This document shows positions 23,625-32,405 of a DNA stretch of 64,000 nucleotides, one piece after another; within the stretch, counting starts at the first letter, position 1; every line of letters starts with the position of its first letter. This stretch comes from an uncultured Paracoccaceae bacterium (GTDB taxonomy: Bacteria; Pseudomonadota; Alphaproteobacteria; Rhodobacterales; Rhodobacteraceae), in contig CANLND010000015.1 of NCBI GenBank assembly GCA_947492585.1, positions 38,247 through 102,246 on the forward strand, given 5' to 3'. A program made the translations under genes and the position numbers. The notes under the pieces are model-generated. The model worked only from the letters and a program-made list of their open reading frames with translations, made no database searches and was not told where the DNA came from.

Positions 23625-24614
23625 ATGTTGGGTGTGATGGTCGAGCTGTCAGTGGTTGTGCCCTGTTACAACGAAGAAGAGTCGGTTCCCATGCTGGTGG
23701 CCCGGTTGGTTGAAGCGGTTGCTCCTTGGCAGGACCGGGCTGAGATTGTTCTGGTCGACGATGGATCCAGTGACGCAACATGGGCCGCCATCACGGCTGC
23801 ACTACATGAACATCCCGTTGTGCGGGGTCTGCGCCTGTCGGGCAATCGCGGGCATCAGGTCGCTTTGACAGCGGGTCTGGAAGCGGCGCGAGGCGCGCGT
23901 ATTTTTATGCTTGATGCGGACCTACAAGACCCGCCCGAAGTGCTGCCCGATATGATGGCGATGATGGATCAGGGCTATGATGTGGTCTATGGTCGACGGG
24001 CCAAACGGCAGGGGGAAACCCTGTTCAAAAAGGCCACCGCACATTTGTTTTACCGGGTGCTGAATCATCTCTCGGATGTTGAAATTCCCAATGATACCGG
24101 CGATTTTCGACTGGTCAGTCGGCGCGCGTTGGATGCGGTTCTGTCGATGCCAGAACGGGCGCGGTTTATTCGCGGCATGTTTGCCTGGGCCGGGTTCAAC
24201 CAGATTGCGCTGGAATACGTCCGGGATCCGCGCGTCGCGGGCGAAACAAAATACCCGTTCAAAGCCATGTTGCGCTTTGCCACGGACGCGCTGACCGGGT
24301 TCTCGATCAAGCCGCTGCGCTTTGCCACACGTCTGTCCTTTCTCAGCCTGTTTGTGACAGTGTTGATGGGCGTTTATGTGTTTGGCTCTTTGCTGATGTA
24401 TCAAACCGCACCGGGTTGGGCGTCGCTTGTGCTGGCGATCTCGTTTTTTTCCGGCATTCAGCTGCTGACACTCGGTATCTTGGGTGAATACGTCGGGCGG
24501 TTGTATGTGGAGACCAAACGCCGACCAATGTATTTTCTGGCCGAAGACACCGCCAATCCACAGTCACATGAGTTGGCGTTGGGAGGAGATCCTGCGCAGG
24601 TGGGCCAGTCATGA
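23625..24614 (+). CDS. GtrB-like membrane glycosyltransferase (GT2)
   Basis: A 329-residue family 2 transferase of the dolichol-phosphate-mannose-synthase/GtrB type that loads a sugar onto a polyprenyl phosphate. The N-terminal domain holds VVPCYNEEESVPMLV, VDDGSSD, and the catalytic DADLQDPPEVLP. KRQGETLFKKATAHLFYR and NDTGDFRLVSRRALD are also typical. Two membrane helices lie near the C-terminus (about 232-256 and 264-290). The start could alternatively be the ATG four codons later. It overlaps the GtrA gene by four bases. Confidence 0.85.
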   Translation: MLGVMVELSVVVPCYNEEESVPMLVARLVEAVAPWQDRAEIVLVDDGSSDATWAAITAALHEHPVVRGLRLSGNRGHQVALTAGLEAARGARIFMLDADLQDPPEVLPDMMAMMDQGYDVVYGRRAKRQGETLFKKATAHLFYRVLNHLSDVEIPNDTGDFRLVSRRALDAVLSMPERARFIRGMFAWAGFNQIALEYVRDPRVAGETKYPFKAMLRFATDALTGFSIKPLRFATRLSFLSLFVTVLMGVYVFGSLLMYQTAPGWASLVLAISFFSGIQLLTLGILGEYVGRLYVETKRRPMYFLAEDTANPQSHELALGGDPAQVGQS

Positions 24615-25027
24615 GCAAAAGCAGCGCAGCCCTTGCACACAACAACGGTGATCGGTGGCAAGCCCTGCGCTACTGTGTGGTTGGTTGCAGCATTGCCGGT
24701 CTTTATGTGCTGCTCTATGCGGGGCTGACGGCTGGGGGCTATGCCCCGATGGCGGCAAACGCCTGGGCTTTTGGTCTTGCGGTGATCTTTCAGTATATCG
24801 CCCAGACGGTGTGGACGTTTCGGCGTCCATTGGGCCTGCCGGATCAGATGCTGCGCTTTGTCTGCACCATTGCATTGGGGTTTCTCACAAGCGCGGTTCT
24901 GACCTCGGGTGTGGCGCCTCTGGTTGGTCTCAGTGCGTGGAGCAGTGCGGCAGTGGTTGCCGTCTGGCTGCCCGTGCAAAATTACCTCTTTTTTCGAATT
25001 TGGGTCTATGCGCCCTCCTCAGTTTGA
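24611..25027 (+). CDS. GtrA-like membrane protein
   Basis: A 138-residue protein with four hydrophobic helices of the GtrA family, proposed to flip polyprenyl-linked sugars across the inner membrane. The N-terminal pattern LRYCVVGCSIAGLYVLLY and the C-terminal PVQNYLFFRIWVY fit the family. It is coupled to the GtrB-like gene (ATGA overlap) and precedes a methyltransferase by 14 bases. Confidence 0.82.
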   Translation: MSKSSAALAHNNGDRWQALRYCVVGCSIAGLYVLLYAGLTAGGYAPMAANAWAFGLAVIFQYIAQTVWTFRRPLGLPDQMLRFVCTIALGFLTSAVLTSGVAPLVGLSAWSSAAVVAVWLPVQNYLFFRIWVYAPSSV

Positions 25028-25041
25028 AGGTCTGATCACAT

Positions 25042-25791
25042 ATGGCACATGTCTACTCGAACGAATTTTATGATTACATTGATCTGGGGGCACGCCGGTC
25101 GGCGCAGGAAATGATCCGTGTCCTAAAACCCGCGCTGGAGCCGACGTCGGTGCTGGATTTGGGCAGCGGGCGCGGTGTTTGGCTGGGAGAATGGGCCAAA
25201 GCGGGGGCAACGGATGTTATTGGGGTTGATGGCGATTATGTGGATCGCGATCAGTTGGCCATCGAACGCCATCAGTTCCAAGCGGCGGATTTGACGGCCC
25301 CTCTTGCGCTTGGGCGGCGCTTTGATCTTGCTCAAAGTCTGGAAGTTGGCGAGCATTTGCCCGAAGCCGCATCCGGCGGTTTGGTGGACACTTTGACAGG
25401 CCATTCCGATATCGTTTTGTTTTCGGCAGCGGTGCCGGGGCAGGGTGGAGAGTTCCACATCAACGAAAAACCGCTGTCTTATTGGCAGGACTTGTTTTCC
25501 GCGCGCGGCTTTGACGCCTTTGATTGCATTCGTCCGCAGGTGCGCACCAGCACCGAGATGGAGCCATGGTATCGATATAACAGCGTGCTGTATGCCAACG
25601 CGGCTGGGCAGGCGCGCCTGTCCAAGGCCATGCTGGACTGCCGGGTCACAGGTAAGGTGCCGTTGGCGGGCAGTTTGGGGTGGAGGCTGCGCCGCACTGT
25701 GGTGTCTTTGATGCCGCAGCCGATGGTGACCAAAATCGCCCAAGTGCAGGCCAGTATTCTGGCACGTCAGGCGCGAAAGGCACAGGCATGA
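25042..25791 (+). CDS. class I SAM-dependent methyltransferase
   Basis: A 249-residue soluble methyltransferase. The SAM-binding motif I is VLDLGSGRGVWLGEWAKAG (residues 35-53) and is followed by the acidic motif II VIGVDGDYV. Motif IV corresponds to FDLAQSLEVGEHLPE, and FHINEKPLSYWQDLF is typical of sugar or small-molecule methyltransferases found in glycan clusters. It overlaps the following membrane gene (ATGA). Its substrate is probably a glycan intermediate made by the neighbouring genes, which is inference from context. Confidence 0.8.
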   Translation: MAHVYSNEFYDYIDLGARRSAQEMIRVLKPALEPTSVLDLGSGRGVWLGEWAKAGATDVIGVDGDYVDRDQLAIERHQFQAADLTAPLALGRRFDLAQSLEVGEHLPEAASGGLVDTLTGHSDIVLFSAAVPGQGGEFHINEKPLSYWQDLFSARGFDAFDCIRPQVRTSTEMEPWYRYNSVLYANAAGQARLSKAMLDCRVTGKVPLAGSLGWRLRRTVVSLMPQPMVTKIAQVQASILARQARKAQA

Positions 25792-27269
25792 CGTTTGCAG
25801 ATCCACAGAATTTTTCGGTGAAACGCAGCGTGACAGACGTGACCCATGGGATGGGTGCAACCGTTTTGCTGATCTTTGCAGTCCTTGTCGTCAGCACTGT
25901 GTTCCAAGTACTGGATCCGCTGATCCGCCATGACGACTATCCTGTGTTTTTTGAAGACGTTCAGGGATACTATGGCAAAACCCTGACCGAAGGGCGGTGG
26001 GTCAATTACCTATGGCACATGCGTGGCTATACGCCGCCAGCATCGGTGTTATTTCTGATCTACCTTGCGTGCTGGGCGATCTATCTGGGGAGCTTGGTCC
26101 ACCTGGCCTTTCAGGCGGGCACAGACATGTGGCGCCGCGTCGCGGTTGCGGTGATTGCCGCATTGTGCGCCCCGTCGGTGCTGATTTCTTTTTGGTATGT
26201 GACGTTGATTCCGGGCATGGCGCTCTTGGCGGCCTATGGGCTGGTGACCGTCTTTTTGCCGGAGCGTACCTCGCGGTGGCTCCTGTTGGTCTTTGTACCG
26301 GTTGGCCTCATGGCCTATACGACCTATCCGCTTTACATGCTGGCATTGGTTTTGTTGCGCGCAGATCGCGAAAGATCGTTGCGTGATCTGGCCTCGGTGG
26401 TGGGGCTGTTCATGGCCAGCTTTGTGGTGGGGATGTTGACGATCTTCACCTTGAACTGGATCTATCATGGGGTTTTTGGTGTGCCGATGGCGGACTGGCG
26501 TAACCCCAACCCAGCCACCGATCTGGCCTCTCTGATTGCCAATTTGGATCAGGTCGGCGCTTTTCTGAAGCTGGTCCTAGATCGTGCGTCTTTTGGAATG
26601 CCACCCGTAGCCTATGTTCAGCTGGCGTTGCTGTTCTTTGCAGCCTGGAAGCTGTGGCCAAGCCAGCGCGGGTTTGTGGTTTATGCCTATGTTGGAATTG
26701 GTCTCGGTCTTGGGCTGATTTTGGTGCAGACACTAAAATCCGGTATCTTTCTGCCGCCACGTGCTGCTGGCTATGCCTGGGTGTATTTTGCGGTTTTGCT
26801 TGGGCAGATGTCACTGGCAATGCACGCCCATTGTCGCAAATCGGGTCGGATGGGGGACAACCTTGTGAGGTTTGTCATGTTGAGCCTGATGATCTTTAGT
26901 GGCTTGCTGTATTTTGATAAAACGCAGTGGTCCAGACTCAGCCGTTCTATGGCGGTCGAGCTGTCACAGGGCGTCGAAGGTGGCGCGCCAAGCACCGGTC
27001 CAGTTTATATAACCGGAACCTATTTGTCGCAGCAGCCTGCGATGAAAGCTGGCGTGCAGCATGCACTGGGGATCTCTTATCGTTTCCGACAGCTGACCGA
27101 ACGTCAGATCATCCATTGTGAAGTGACGCCAGATCTGTGTGCGGACCTAGAACCTGCGCTGCGGGACGGTGTGGATGGCACGGATTGGGAGGTGGTCAAT
27201 ATGCCAGATTTCAGCGTGTTGCGACTGGGCACAGAAGTGCTGCGCGAGCCACTATTGCCCCATAGCTAA
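25788..27269 (+). CDS. polytopic membrane protein, GtrII-like glucosyltransferase
   Basis: A 493-residue protein with about ten membrane helices and a C-terminal soluble part. The first outer loop contains HDDYPVFFEDVQGYYGKTL and GRWVNYLW, the D-D-Y and G-R-W pattern of GtrII-type glucosyltransferases that finish O-antigen modification. The start is the ATG overlapping the methyltransferase stop; an in-frame ATG further upstream would overlap that gene by more than 100 bases and is rejected. Its position beside GtrB and GtrA supports a three-part Gtr glycosylation system. Confidence 0.62.
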   Translation: MTFADPQNFSVKRSVTDVTHGMGATVLLIFAVLVVSTVFQVLDPLIRHDDYPVFFEDVQGYYGKTLTEGRWVNYLWHMRGYTPPASVLFLIYLACWAIYLGSLVHLAFQAGTDMWRRVAVAVIAALCAPSVLISFWYVTLIPGMALLAAYGLVTVFLPERTSRWLLLVFVPVGLMAYTTYPLYMLALVLLRADRERSLRDLASVVGLFMASFVVGMLTIFTLNWIYHGVFGVPMADWRNPNPATDLASLIANLDQVGAFLKLVLDRASFGMPPVAYVQLALLFFAAWKLWPSQRGFVVYAYVGIGLGLGLILVQTLKSGIFLPPRAAGYAWVYFAVLLGQMSLAMHAHCRKSGRMGDNLVRFVMLSLMIFSGLLYFDKTQWSRLSRSMAVELSQGVEGGAPSTGPVYITGTYLSQQPAMKAGVQHALGISYRFRQLTERQIIHCEVTPDLCADLEPALRDGVDGTDWEVVNMPDFSVLRLGTEVLREPLLPHS

Positions 27270-27283
27270 TCTGCTGTGCCCCC

Positions 27284-27335
27284 AGACTGCGGCAAGGTTT
27301 GACCCTTGCGCAGTCTTTCTGTTTCCCTTTTTCGC
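27284..27335 (+). terminator. terminator after the Gtr-like module
   Basis: AGACTGCG (27284-27291) pairs with CGCAGTCT (27309-27316), and CAAGG with CCTTG inside it, with one bulged base. A T-rich tail ending in CCCTTTTT follows. Confidence 0.75.
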
Positions 27336-27441
27336 AATTGGCGGCGTTTTTGCGCTATTGCTTGGGCGTGACCTGTGATTTGGAGCAGGCGGGGCGCACC
27401 GCGCCGCACACCAGACGGCCAAGTGGAGACATGCTGCTGCG

Positions 27442-28146
27442 ATGACAGATCTGTGGGATGGGTTGGCTCGGGCCTTTTGGCTGGTGGTTTCACTGGATCG
27501 CGATCTGGTTGAAATCACGTTGCGCTCGCTACAGGTCACGCTGAGCGCGCTGGTTATTGCGTCCGCGATTGCGTTGCCTCTTGCGGCGGTGCTGGCGGTG
27601 CGACGGTTTCGTCTGCGGCGCGCGACCATTGCTGTTTTGAACGCCCTGATGGGCCTGCCGCCGGTGGTGGTGGGGCTGGTCGTTTATGTGATGTTGTCGC
27701 GCTCCGGGCCGTTTGGAGTTCTGGGACTGCTGTTCACCCCAACCGCGATGATCATCGCGCAGGTGGTGATCATCGTGCCCTTGATTGCATCCATCGCGCA
27801 CCAATCGTTGCGGGAACTGTGGAGCGACTATCACGACCTGCTGATTTCGATGAATGCCAGCCAGACCCAACGGGTGACCACATTGCTGTGGGATGGACGC
27901 CGCGCCCTGCTGACGGCGTCCCTGGCGGGATTTGGGCGTGCCATCGGCGAGGTCGGGGCCATCATGGTGGTGGGCGGCAATATTGACCACGCCACACGGG
28001 TTCTGACCACCGCCATCGCACTTGAAACGGGGAAGGGCGATTTTGCCATGGCGCTGGGCCTTGGGTTTATCCTGATTGCCCTCGCTGTGGCGGTAAACCT
28101 GTGCATCCACTGGCTGGGGCGCACCGAAAGCGGAGGGCGTTGGTAA
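27442..28146 (+). CDS. tupB: tungstate ABC transporter permease TupB
   Basis: A 234-residue inner-membrane permease with about five helices. The ABC permease coupling loop is seen in SYHDLLISMNASQTQ to GFGRAIGEVGAIMVVGG, with the E-A-A-like FGRAIGEVG typical of tungstate/molybdate permeases. It overlaps the next gene by one base (TAATG). The gene order tupB-tupC-tupA, with the ligand-binding protein last, matches some proteobacterial tup operons. Confidence 0.87.
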   Translation: MTDLWDGLARAFWLVVSLDRDLVEITLRSLQVTLSALVIASAIALPLAAVLAVRRFRLRRATIAVLNALMGLPPVVVGLVVYVMLSRSGPFGVLGLLFTPTAMIIAQVVIIVPLIASIAHQSLRELWSDYHDLLISMNASQTQRVTTLLWDGRRALLTASLAGFGRAIGEVGAIMVVGGNIDHATRVLTTAIALETGKGDFAMALGLGFILIALAVAVNLCIHWLGRTESGGRW

Positions 28147-28856
28147 TGGCTGTGTTGCCGATGGAAGCCAAAGGCGCCATAGCCCGTCGCCGCGGTAAGG
28201 TTTTGGTTGGGCCGGTGGATCTGCGTCTGGACGGGGCTGGGATCACCATTGTGATCGGCCCAAACGGTGCGGGTAAAACATCATTGTTGAAAATGCTGCA
28301 TGGCATTCAGCGGCTGCGCGGTGGCACGATTACGTGGCGTTGCCCGTTGGAAGACGCGCGGGCGAAGCAGGCGTTTGTGTTTCAAACTCCGGTGATGATG
28401 CGCCGGTCAGTGCTGGAAAATATTGCCTTTCCCTTGCGGCTTGCGGGGGTGGGGCGCGACGAGGCCCGCAGGCAGGCGCGCGATTGGGTTCGGCGTATTG
28501 GCCTGACAGAGGCTGCCGATCGCTCGGCCTTGCGTTTGTCCGGCGGAGAGCGTCAAAAACTGGCCTTGGCGCGGGCGTTGATCCGCAAGCCTGAGGTGCT
28601 GTTTCTGGATGAGCCCTGCGCGGCCTTGGATGGGCGCGCCACGCGTGAGATTGAGGCGCTGCTGCTTGAGGCGGCAGCCAGTGGCACCCGGCTGATTATG
28701 TCGACTCACAACATGGGGCAAGCACAGCGTTTGGCGAATGAGGTGGTGTTTGTGTTGGCCGGCCGCATCCATGAATTTCTACCGGCGGCCGCATTTTTCG
28801 CGACACCGGGCACACCAGAGGGACGCGCGTTTCTAAGAGGAGATATTGTCGAATGA
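28146..28856 (+). CDS. tupC: tungstate ABC transporter ATP-binding protein TupC
   Basis: A 236-residue ATPase. Walker A is GPNGAGKTSLLKML, the Q-loop lies in AFVFQTPVMMRRSVLEN, the signature is LSGGERQKLALARAL, and Walker B is VLFLDEPCAALD. It is shorter than molybdate ModC and lacks the C-terminal molybdate-binding domain, which supports tungstate use. The start is the ATG overlapping the tupB stop rather than an in-frame ATG 15 codons earlier. Coupled to tupA by an ATGA overlap. Confidence 0.87.
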   Translation: MAVLPMEAKGAIARRRGKVLVGPVDLRLDGAGITIVIGPNGAGKTSLLKMLHGIQRLRGGTITWRCPLEDARAKQAFVFQTPVMMRRSVLENIAFPLRLAGVGRDEARRQARDWVRRIGLTEAADRSALRLSGGERQKLALARALIRKPEVLFLDEPCAALDGRATREIEALLLEAAASGTRLIMSTHNMGQAQRLANEVVFVLAGRIHEFLPAAAFFATPGTPEGRAFLRGDIVE

Positions 28857-29656
28857 GAAACTTTATTTGGGCCGTTGTTGCAGCGATTGGACTGGCGACA
28901 AGCGCCGGGGCGGACGCATTGAAACTGGCGGTGACCACTTCGTTTCACAATTCGGGGCTGGCGGAGGTCCTATTGCCCGAGATTCAGAGTGATCTCGGGA
29001 TGGAGGTGCAGCTGTTGGTGGTGGGCACCGGGCAGGCCATTCGTTTGGGGGAGGCGGGGGATGTGGATGCCATATTGGTCCACTCGCGCGCCGCAGAAGA
29101 GGCGTTTGTTGCGGCGGGCCATGGCCCCCATCGCCGCGAAATTATGTACAATGATTTTGTTTTTGTCGGTCCGGGGGACGATCCTGCGGATGTGAAACAG
29201 GCAAAGACCGCGCCCGAGGCGCTGGGCCGTATTGCGCAGTCCGAGGCGGTTTTTGTCAGCCGGGGGGACGATAGTGGGACGCATAAAAAAGAGCTGAGCC
29301 TTTGGGCTGCGGCGGGTGTGGCTGAGGCGGATTTCGGGTCGTGGTATCGTGCGGTCGGCGCGGGCATGGGGGCGGCGTTGAACACGGCGTCGGGATTGAA
29401 TGCCTATATTTTGGCAGATCGAGCCAGCTGGTTGAATTTCCGGAACCGGGGAGATCTGGGGCTGTTGCTGGCTGGAGATCCGGTTTTGTTCAACCAATAC
29501 GCCTATTTGCCAGTGAATGCGGAACGCCACCCACACGTGCGGGCGGATCTTGCGACGCAGTTGGAAGGGTGGCTGGTGTCTGAGAAGGCCAGGGATCTGA
29601 TCAACGGTTACACGATCAACGGTGAAGTTCTGTTTACCTTTAACGCGGTGCGTTAA
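28853..29656 (+). CDS. tupA: tungstate-binding periplasmic protein TupA
   Basis: A 267-residue periplasmic protein with a Sec signal peptide (cleavage near residues 20-22, after SAGADA). Oxyanion-binding features are LAVTTSFHNSGL, VVGTGQAIRLGEAGDVDAIL, the MYNDFVFVGP segment, and SRGDDSGTHKKELSLW, all characteristic of TupA. It delivers tungstate to the permease. The presence of the operon implies a tungsten-using enzyme, probably a formate or aldehyde dehydrogenase, elsewhere in the genome. Confidence 0.88.
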   Translation: MRNFIWAVVAAIGLATSAGADALKLAVTTSFHNSGLAEVLLPEIQSDLGMEVQLLVVGTGQAIRLGEAGDVDAILVHSRAAEEAFVAAGHGPHRREIMYNDFVFVGPGDDPADVKQAKTAPEALGRIAQSEAVFVSRGDDSGTHKKELSLWAAAGVAEADFGSWYRAVGAGMGAALNTASGLNAYILADRASWLNFRNRGDLGLLLAGDPVLFNQYAYLPVNAERHPHVRADLATQLEGWLVSEKARDLINGYTINGEVLFTFNAVR

Positions 29657-29904
29657 GACCCGTATCAGAACGCAGAGGCTCCCGCCCCTTTGTCCCCCCG
29701 TCAAAGACGGGCATAAAAGCGTTGGGCGTAGCGCCGGACCTGCGGTCCGGCGCTGTCGGCGTTTTGAACCACGCAGATCGCGGACAGGCAGCCGCTGGGG
29801 CCGCTGAGCGGGATTATTTACTGGCGTCTGTGAGGGACGCTCTGGTCCCATACAGTGTTTATCACGTGATGAAGTCCTGCCCGGGGCAGGCGTGGTGTCC
29901 CCGC
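29657..29904. other. intergenic region between tupA and gap (convergent)
   Basis: About 250 bases without a gene. It carries a perfect 11-bp inverted repeat, AGCGCCGGACC/GGTCCGGCGCT (29730-29740 and 29744-29754), with a TGC loop, followed by a weak T-run; this may end tupBCA transcription. Confidence 0.55.
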
Positions 29905-29934
29905 AAAAAAGGCCGCCCTGAAAACAGAGCGGCC
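29905..29934 (-). terminator. terminator of gap
   Basis: On the minus strand GGCCGCTCTG pairs with CAGGGCGGCC (one wobble) around TTTT and is followed by six T. It lies about 30 bases past the gap stop. Confidence 0.9.
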
Positions 29935-29965
29935 AGATGCGTGTCACACCTAAGAAATTGATGTG

Positions 29966-30967
29966 TTACAGGAATTTACCCATCACACGACCGGTGTCGA
30001 GCATACGATTGGAGAAGCCCCATTCGTTGTCGTACCAGCTGACCACGCGCACCAGACCTTCGGTTGTGACCGAGGTTTGCGCAACGGCATAGCTGGAGGA
30101 ATGGGCGTCGTGATTGAAGTCAACCGACACGAGAGGGGCGTCTGAGTAGGCCAAAATGCCCTTCATCGGACCTTCGGCGGCTTCTTTTACTGCGGCATTA
30201 ATCGCGTCAAGTGTGGCCGTCTTCTCGGGCACAAATGTCAGATCAACCAACGACACATTGGGGGTGGGCACGCGGATGGCGGAGCCTTCGAGACGGCCCT
30301 TCAGATGGGGCAGGACCTCGGAGATGGCGCGGGCTGCACCTGTTGAGGTTGGGATCATCGAGATCGCCGCTGCGCGGGCGCGGTACAGGTCTTTGTGGGT
30401 GGTGTCATGGGTTGGCTGATCGCCGGTGTAGGCGTGAATCGTGGTCATGTAGCCAGTCTTGATGCCAAAGGCGTCATCCAGAACTTTTGCCAGTGGTGCC
30501 AGACAGTTGGTGGTGCAGGATGCGTTGGAGACGATCACGTCCGCAGCGGTCAATTCACCGTCGTTCACGCCAAACACAACCGTGCGGTCGACCTCTTTGC
30601 CGGGGGCGGAGATCAGCACACGTTTGGAGCCGTTTTTCAGGTGCTTGCCAGCGGTTTCTTTGGACGTGAACAAGCCGGTGCATTCATAGGCGATGTCCAC
30701 ATCGGACCATGGCAGGTCTTCGGGATTGCGGATCGCGGTGAGACGAATGGTCTGGTTCCCCACCTTCATCACGTCGCCTTCGATGCTTACGGCATCGGCC
30801 AGACGGCCATGGACGCTGTCGTATTGCAGCAGGTGCGCCAGCGTTTCCGGTGGAGACAGATCGTTGACGGCCACCACTTGGATGTCTTGCACGTCGTTTT
30901 CCAGAATGGCGCGCAGCACGTTGCGGCCGATGCGGCCGAAGCCATTGATAGCGATTTTCAAGGTCAT
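29966..30967 (-). CDS. gap: glyceraldehyde-3-phosphate dehydrogenase
   Basis: Type I NAD(P)-dependent enzyme of glycolysis and gluconeogenesis, 333 residues. The start MTLKIAINGFGRIGRN is a textbook Rossmann opening with GGAGGAGA before the ATG. The catalytic cysteine is C151 in SNASCTTNCLAPL, with MTTIHAYTGDQ containing the catalytic histidine segment. It ends GFSNRMLDTGRVMGKFL. It is divergent from the LacI regulator gene, with a LacI-type operator between them, so it is likely controlled by that regulator. Confidence 0.96.
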   Translation of the reverse strand: MTLKIAINGFGRIGRNVLRAILENDVQDIQVVAVNDLSPPETLAHLLQYDSVHGRLADAVSIEGDVMKVGNQTIRLTAIRNPEDLPWSDVDIAYECTGLFTSKETAGKHLKNGSKRVLISAPGKEVDRTVVFGVNDGELTAADVIVSNASCTTNCLAPLAKVLDDAFGIKTGYMTTIHAYTGDQPTHDTTHKDLYRARAAAISMIPTSTGAARAISEVLPHLKGRLEGSAIRVPTPNVSLVDLTFVPEKTATLDAINAAVKEAAEGPMKGILAYSDAPLVSVDFNHDAHSSSYAVAQTSVTTEGLVRVVSWYDNEWGFSNRMLDTGRVMGKFL

Positions 30968-31030
30968 GTTGTCTCCTCCGGCAGTAATCCGGGTTGATAT
31001 CGGGGGCATATCGTCATTGATTGCGATACC

Positions 31031-31042
31031 GGTAGCGTTAAC
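31031..31042. promoter_or_regulatory. LacI-family operator between gap and the LacI gene
   Basis: GGTAGCGTTAAC matches the zwf site in ten of twelve positions and keeps the AGCG core. It lies 64 bases before gap and 73 bases before the regulator gene, so it could control both. Confidence 0.55.
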
Positions 31043-31114
31043 AGTGGTCAAAATCAAGCCCCGATGATGATAGGGGTTCAGAAGTCGCTACCAAAAATTG
31101 GATAAGATCCGGTC

Positions 31115-32119
31115 ATGACGAAAAAGCTGTTGCTGAAAGATATTGCAAAACTGGCAGGTGTGAGTGAAATGACGGCCTCACGCGCGCTGCGGGATGCGCC
31201 GGATGTATCCAAGATAACCAAGGCCAAGGTCGAACGGATTGCCCAAAGCCATGGATACGTGCCGAATCGCATTGCGGGATCTTTGTCATCGCAATCGGTG
31301 AACTTGGTTGCAGTTGTGGTGCCGTCGCTGAACAGTTTTGTGTTCCCCGAGGTTCTGTCGGGTGTGTCGACCACCTTGTCGGCCAGCCCGTTAAAGCCTG
31401 TGGTGGGTGTGTCGGGCTACGATCAAAAAGAAGAAGAAGACGTGATCCGGGAAATGCTCAGCTGGCGTCCATCGGGGCTGATTGTGGCGGGGTTGGAACA
31501 CACCGAGGCCACGCGCCGGATGTTAGAGCAAGCGGACTGTCCGGTGGTTGAGGTTATGGACACCGACGGAGATCCCGTGGGCCACTGCGTGGGGATTTCC
31601 CATCTTGAGGCGGGGCGTGAAATGGCGCGGGCGATGCTCACTCGCGGGTATCGTAAGATCGGTTTTATTGGCACTAAAATGCCACAAGATTTTCGGGCCA
31701 AGAAACGCTTTGATGGGTTTGTTGCGGAGCTTCGGGTGCAGGGTGTGGATCTGGTCGATCGAGAGCTGTTTTCAGGGGATTCTTCGATCCTCACGGGGCG
31801 TGAGCTGACCGCACAGATGTTGCAGCGCAGTCCGTCGGTGGAATGTATCTATTATTCCAGCGATGTCATGAGCGTGGGAGGGCTGATGCATTGTCAGGCC
31901 GCGGGACTGCGGGTGCCCGAGGATCTGGCGCTGGCGGGGTTCAACAACTTACAGCTGTTGCAGGGGTTGCCACTGGCCCTGGCGACAACCGATGCCTGTC
32001 GTCGTCAGATCGGCGAACGCGCGGCTAAGATCATATTGCAGGTCCGCGATACACGGGACACATTGCCGCCATTTCGCGAGGTGCTGCGTTCGACCATCAG
32101 CGCGGGGCAATCGTTATAA
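31115..32119 (+). CDS. LacI-family transcriptional regulator (GntR/CceR/PckR-like)
   Basis: A 334-residue repressor. The N-terminal LacI helix-turn-helix is LLLKDIAKLAGVSEMTASRA (residues 5-24) with hinge VPNRIAGSLSSQ. The sugar-binding domain contains FVFPEVLSGVSTTL, EMLSWRPSGLIVAGLEHT and VAVV-type core strands, and aligns by eye with the gluconate repressor subfamily, to which the central-carbon regulators CceR (Rhodobacter) and PckR (Sinorhizobium) also belong. Beside gap and near its own operator-like site, it is the best local candidate for control of the three operator-bearing operons. Identity with CceR is inference. Confidence 0.78.
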   Translation: MTKKLLLKDIAKLAGVSEMTASRALRDAPDVSKITKAKVERIAQSHGYVPNRIAGSLSSQSVNLVAVVVPSLNSFVFPEVLSGVSTTLSASPLKPVVGVSGYDQKEEEDVIREMLSWRPSGLIVAGLEHTEATRRMLEQADCPVVEVMDTDGDPVGHCVGISHLEAGREMARAMLTRGYRKIGFIGTKMPQDFRAKKRFDGFVAELRVQGVDLVDRELFSGDSSILTGRELTAQMLQRSPSVECIYYSSDVMSVGGLMHCQAAGLRVPEDLALAGFNNLQLLQGLPLALATTDACRRQIGERAAKIILQVRDTRDTLPPFREVLRSTISAGQSL

Positions 32120-32405
32120 GGCGTGCCCGCCGACGCAGGATTTAGCGTTGTTGAACAGATGATTGTGCACAATCGGCTGCGTGCAACTGCCTAGGTGTGA
32201 ACTGCGGGAACGTTACATCCCGCCTCGCTCAGATGCCAGATCTTACTGATTCGTCGGGGGAGCGGATTTCAACCGCCTCTCGTCTCTCCGTATATATTTG
32301 AAATTACTTGCTAAACGAGGGCGGCGGCGGGGGTGATGTGAATGCACCCTACTTTAAGCAATATATTGGATGATTTTGGGGACTGTTCGGTAGTTTGAGG
32401 TTCCC

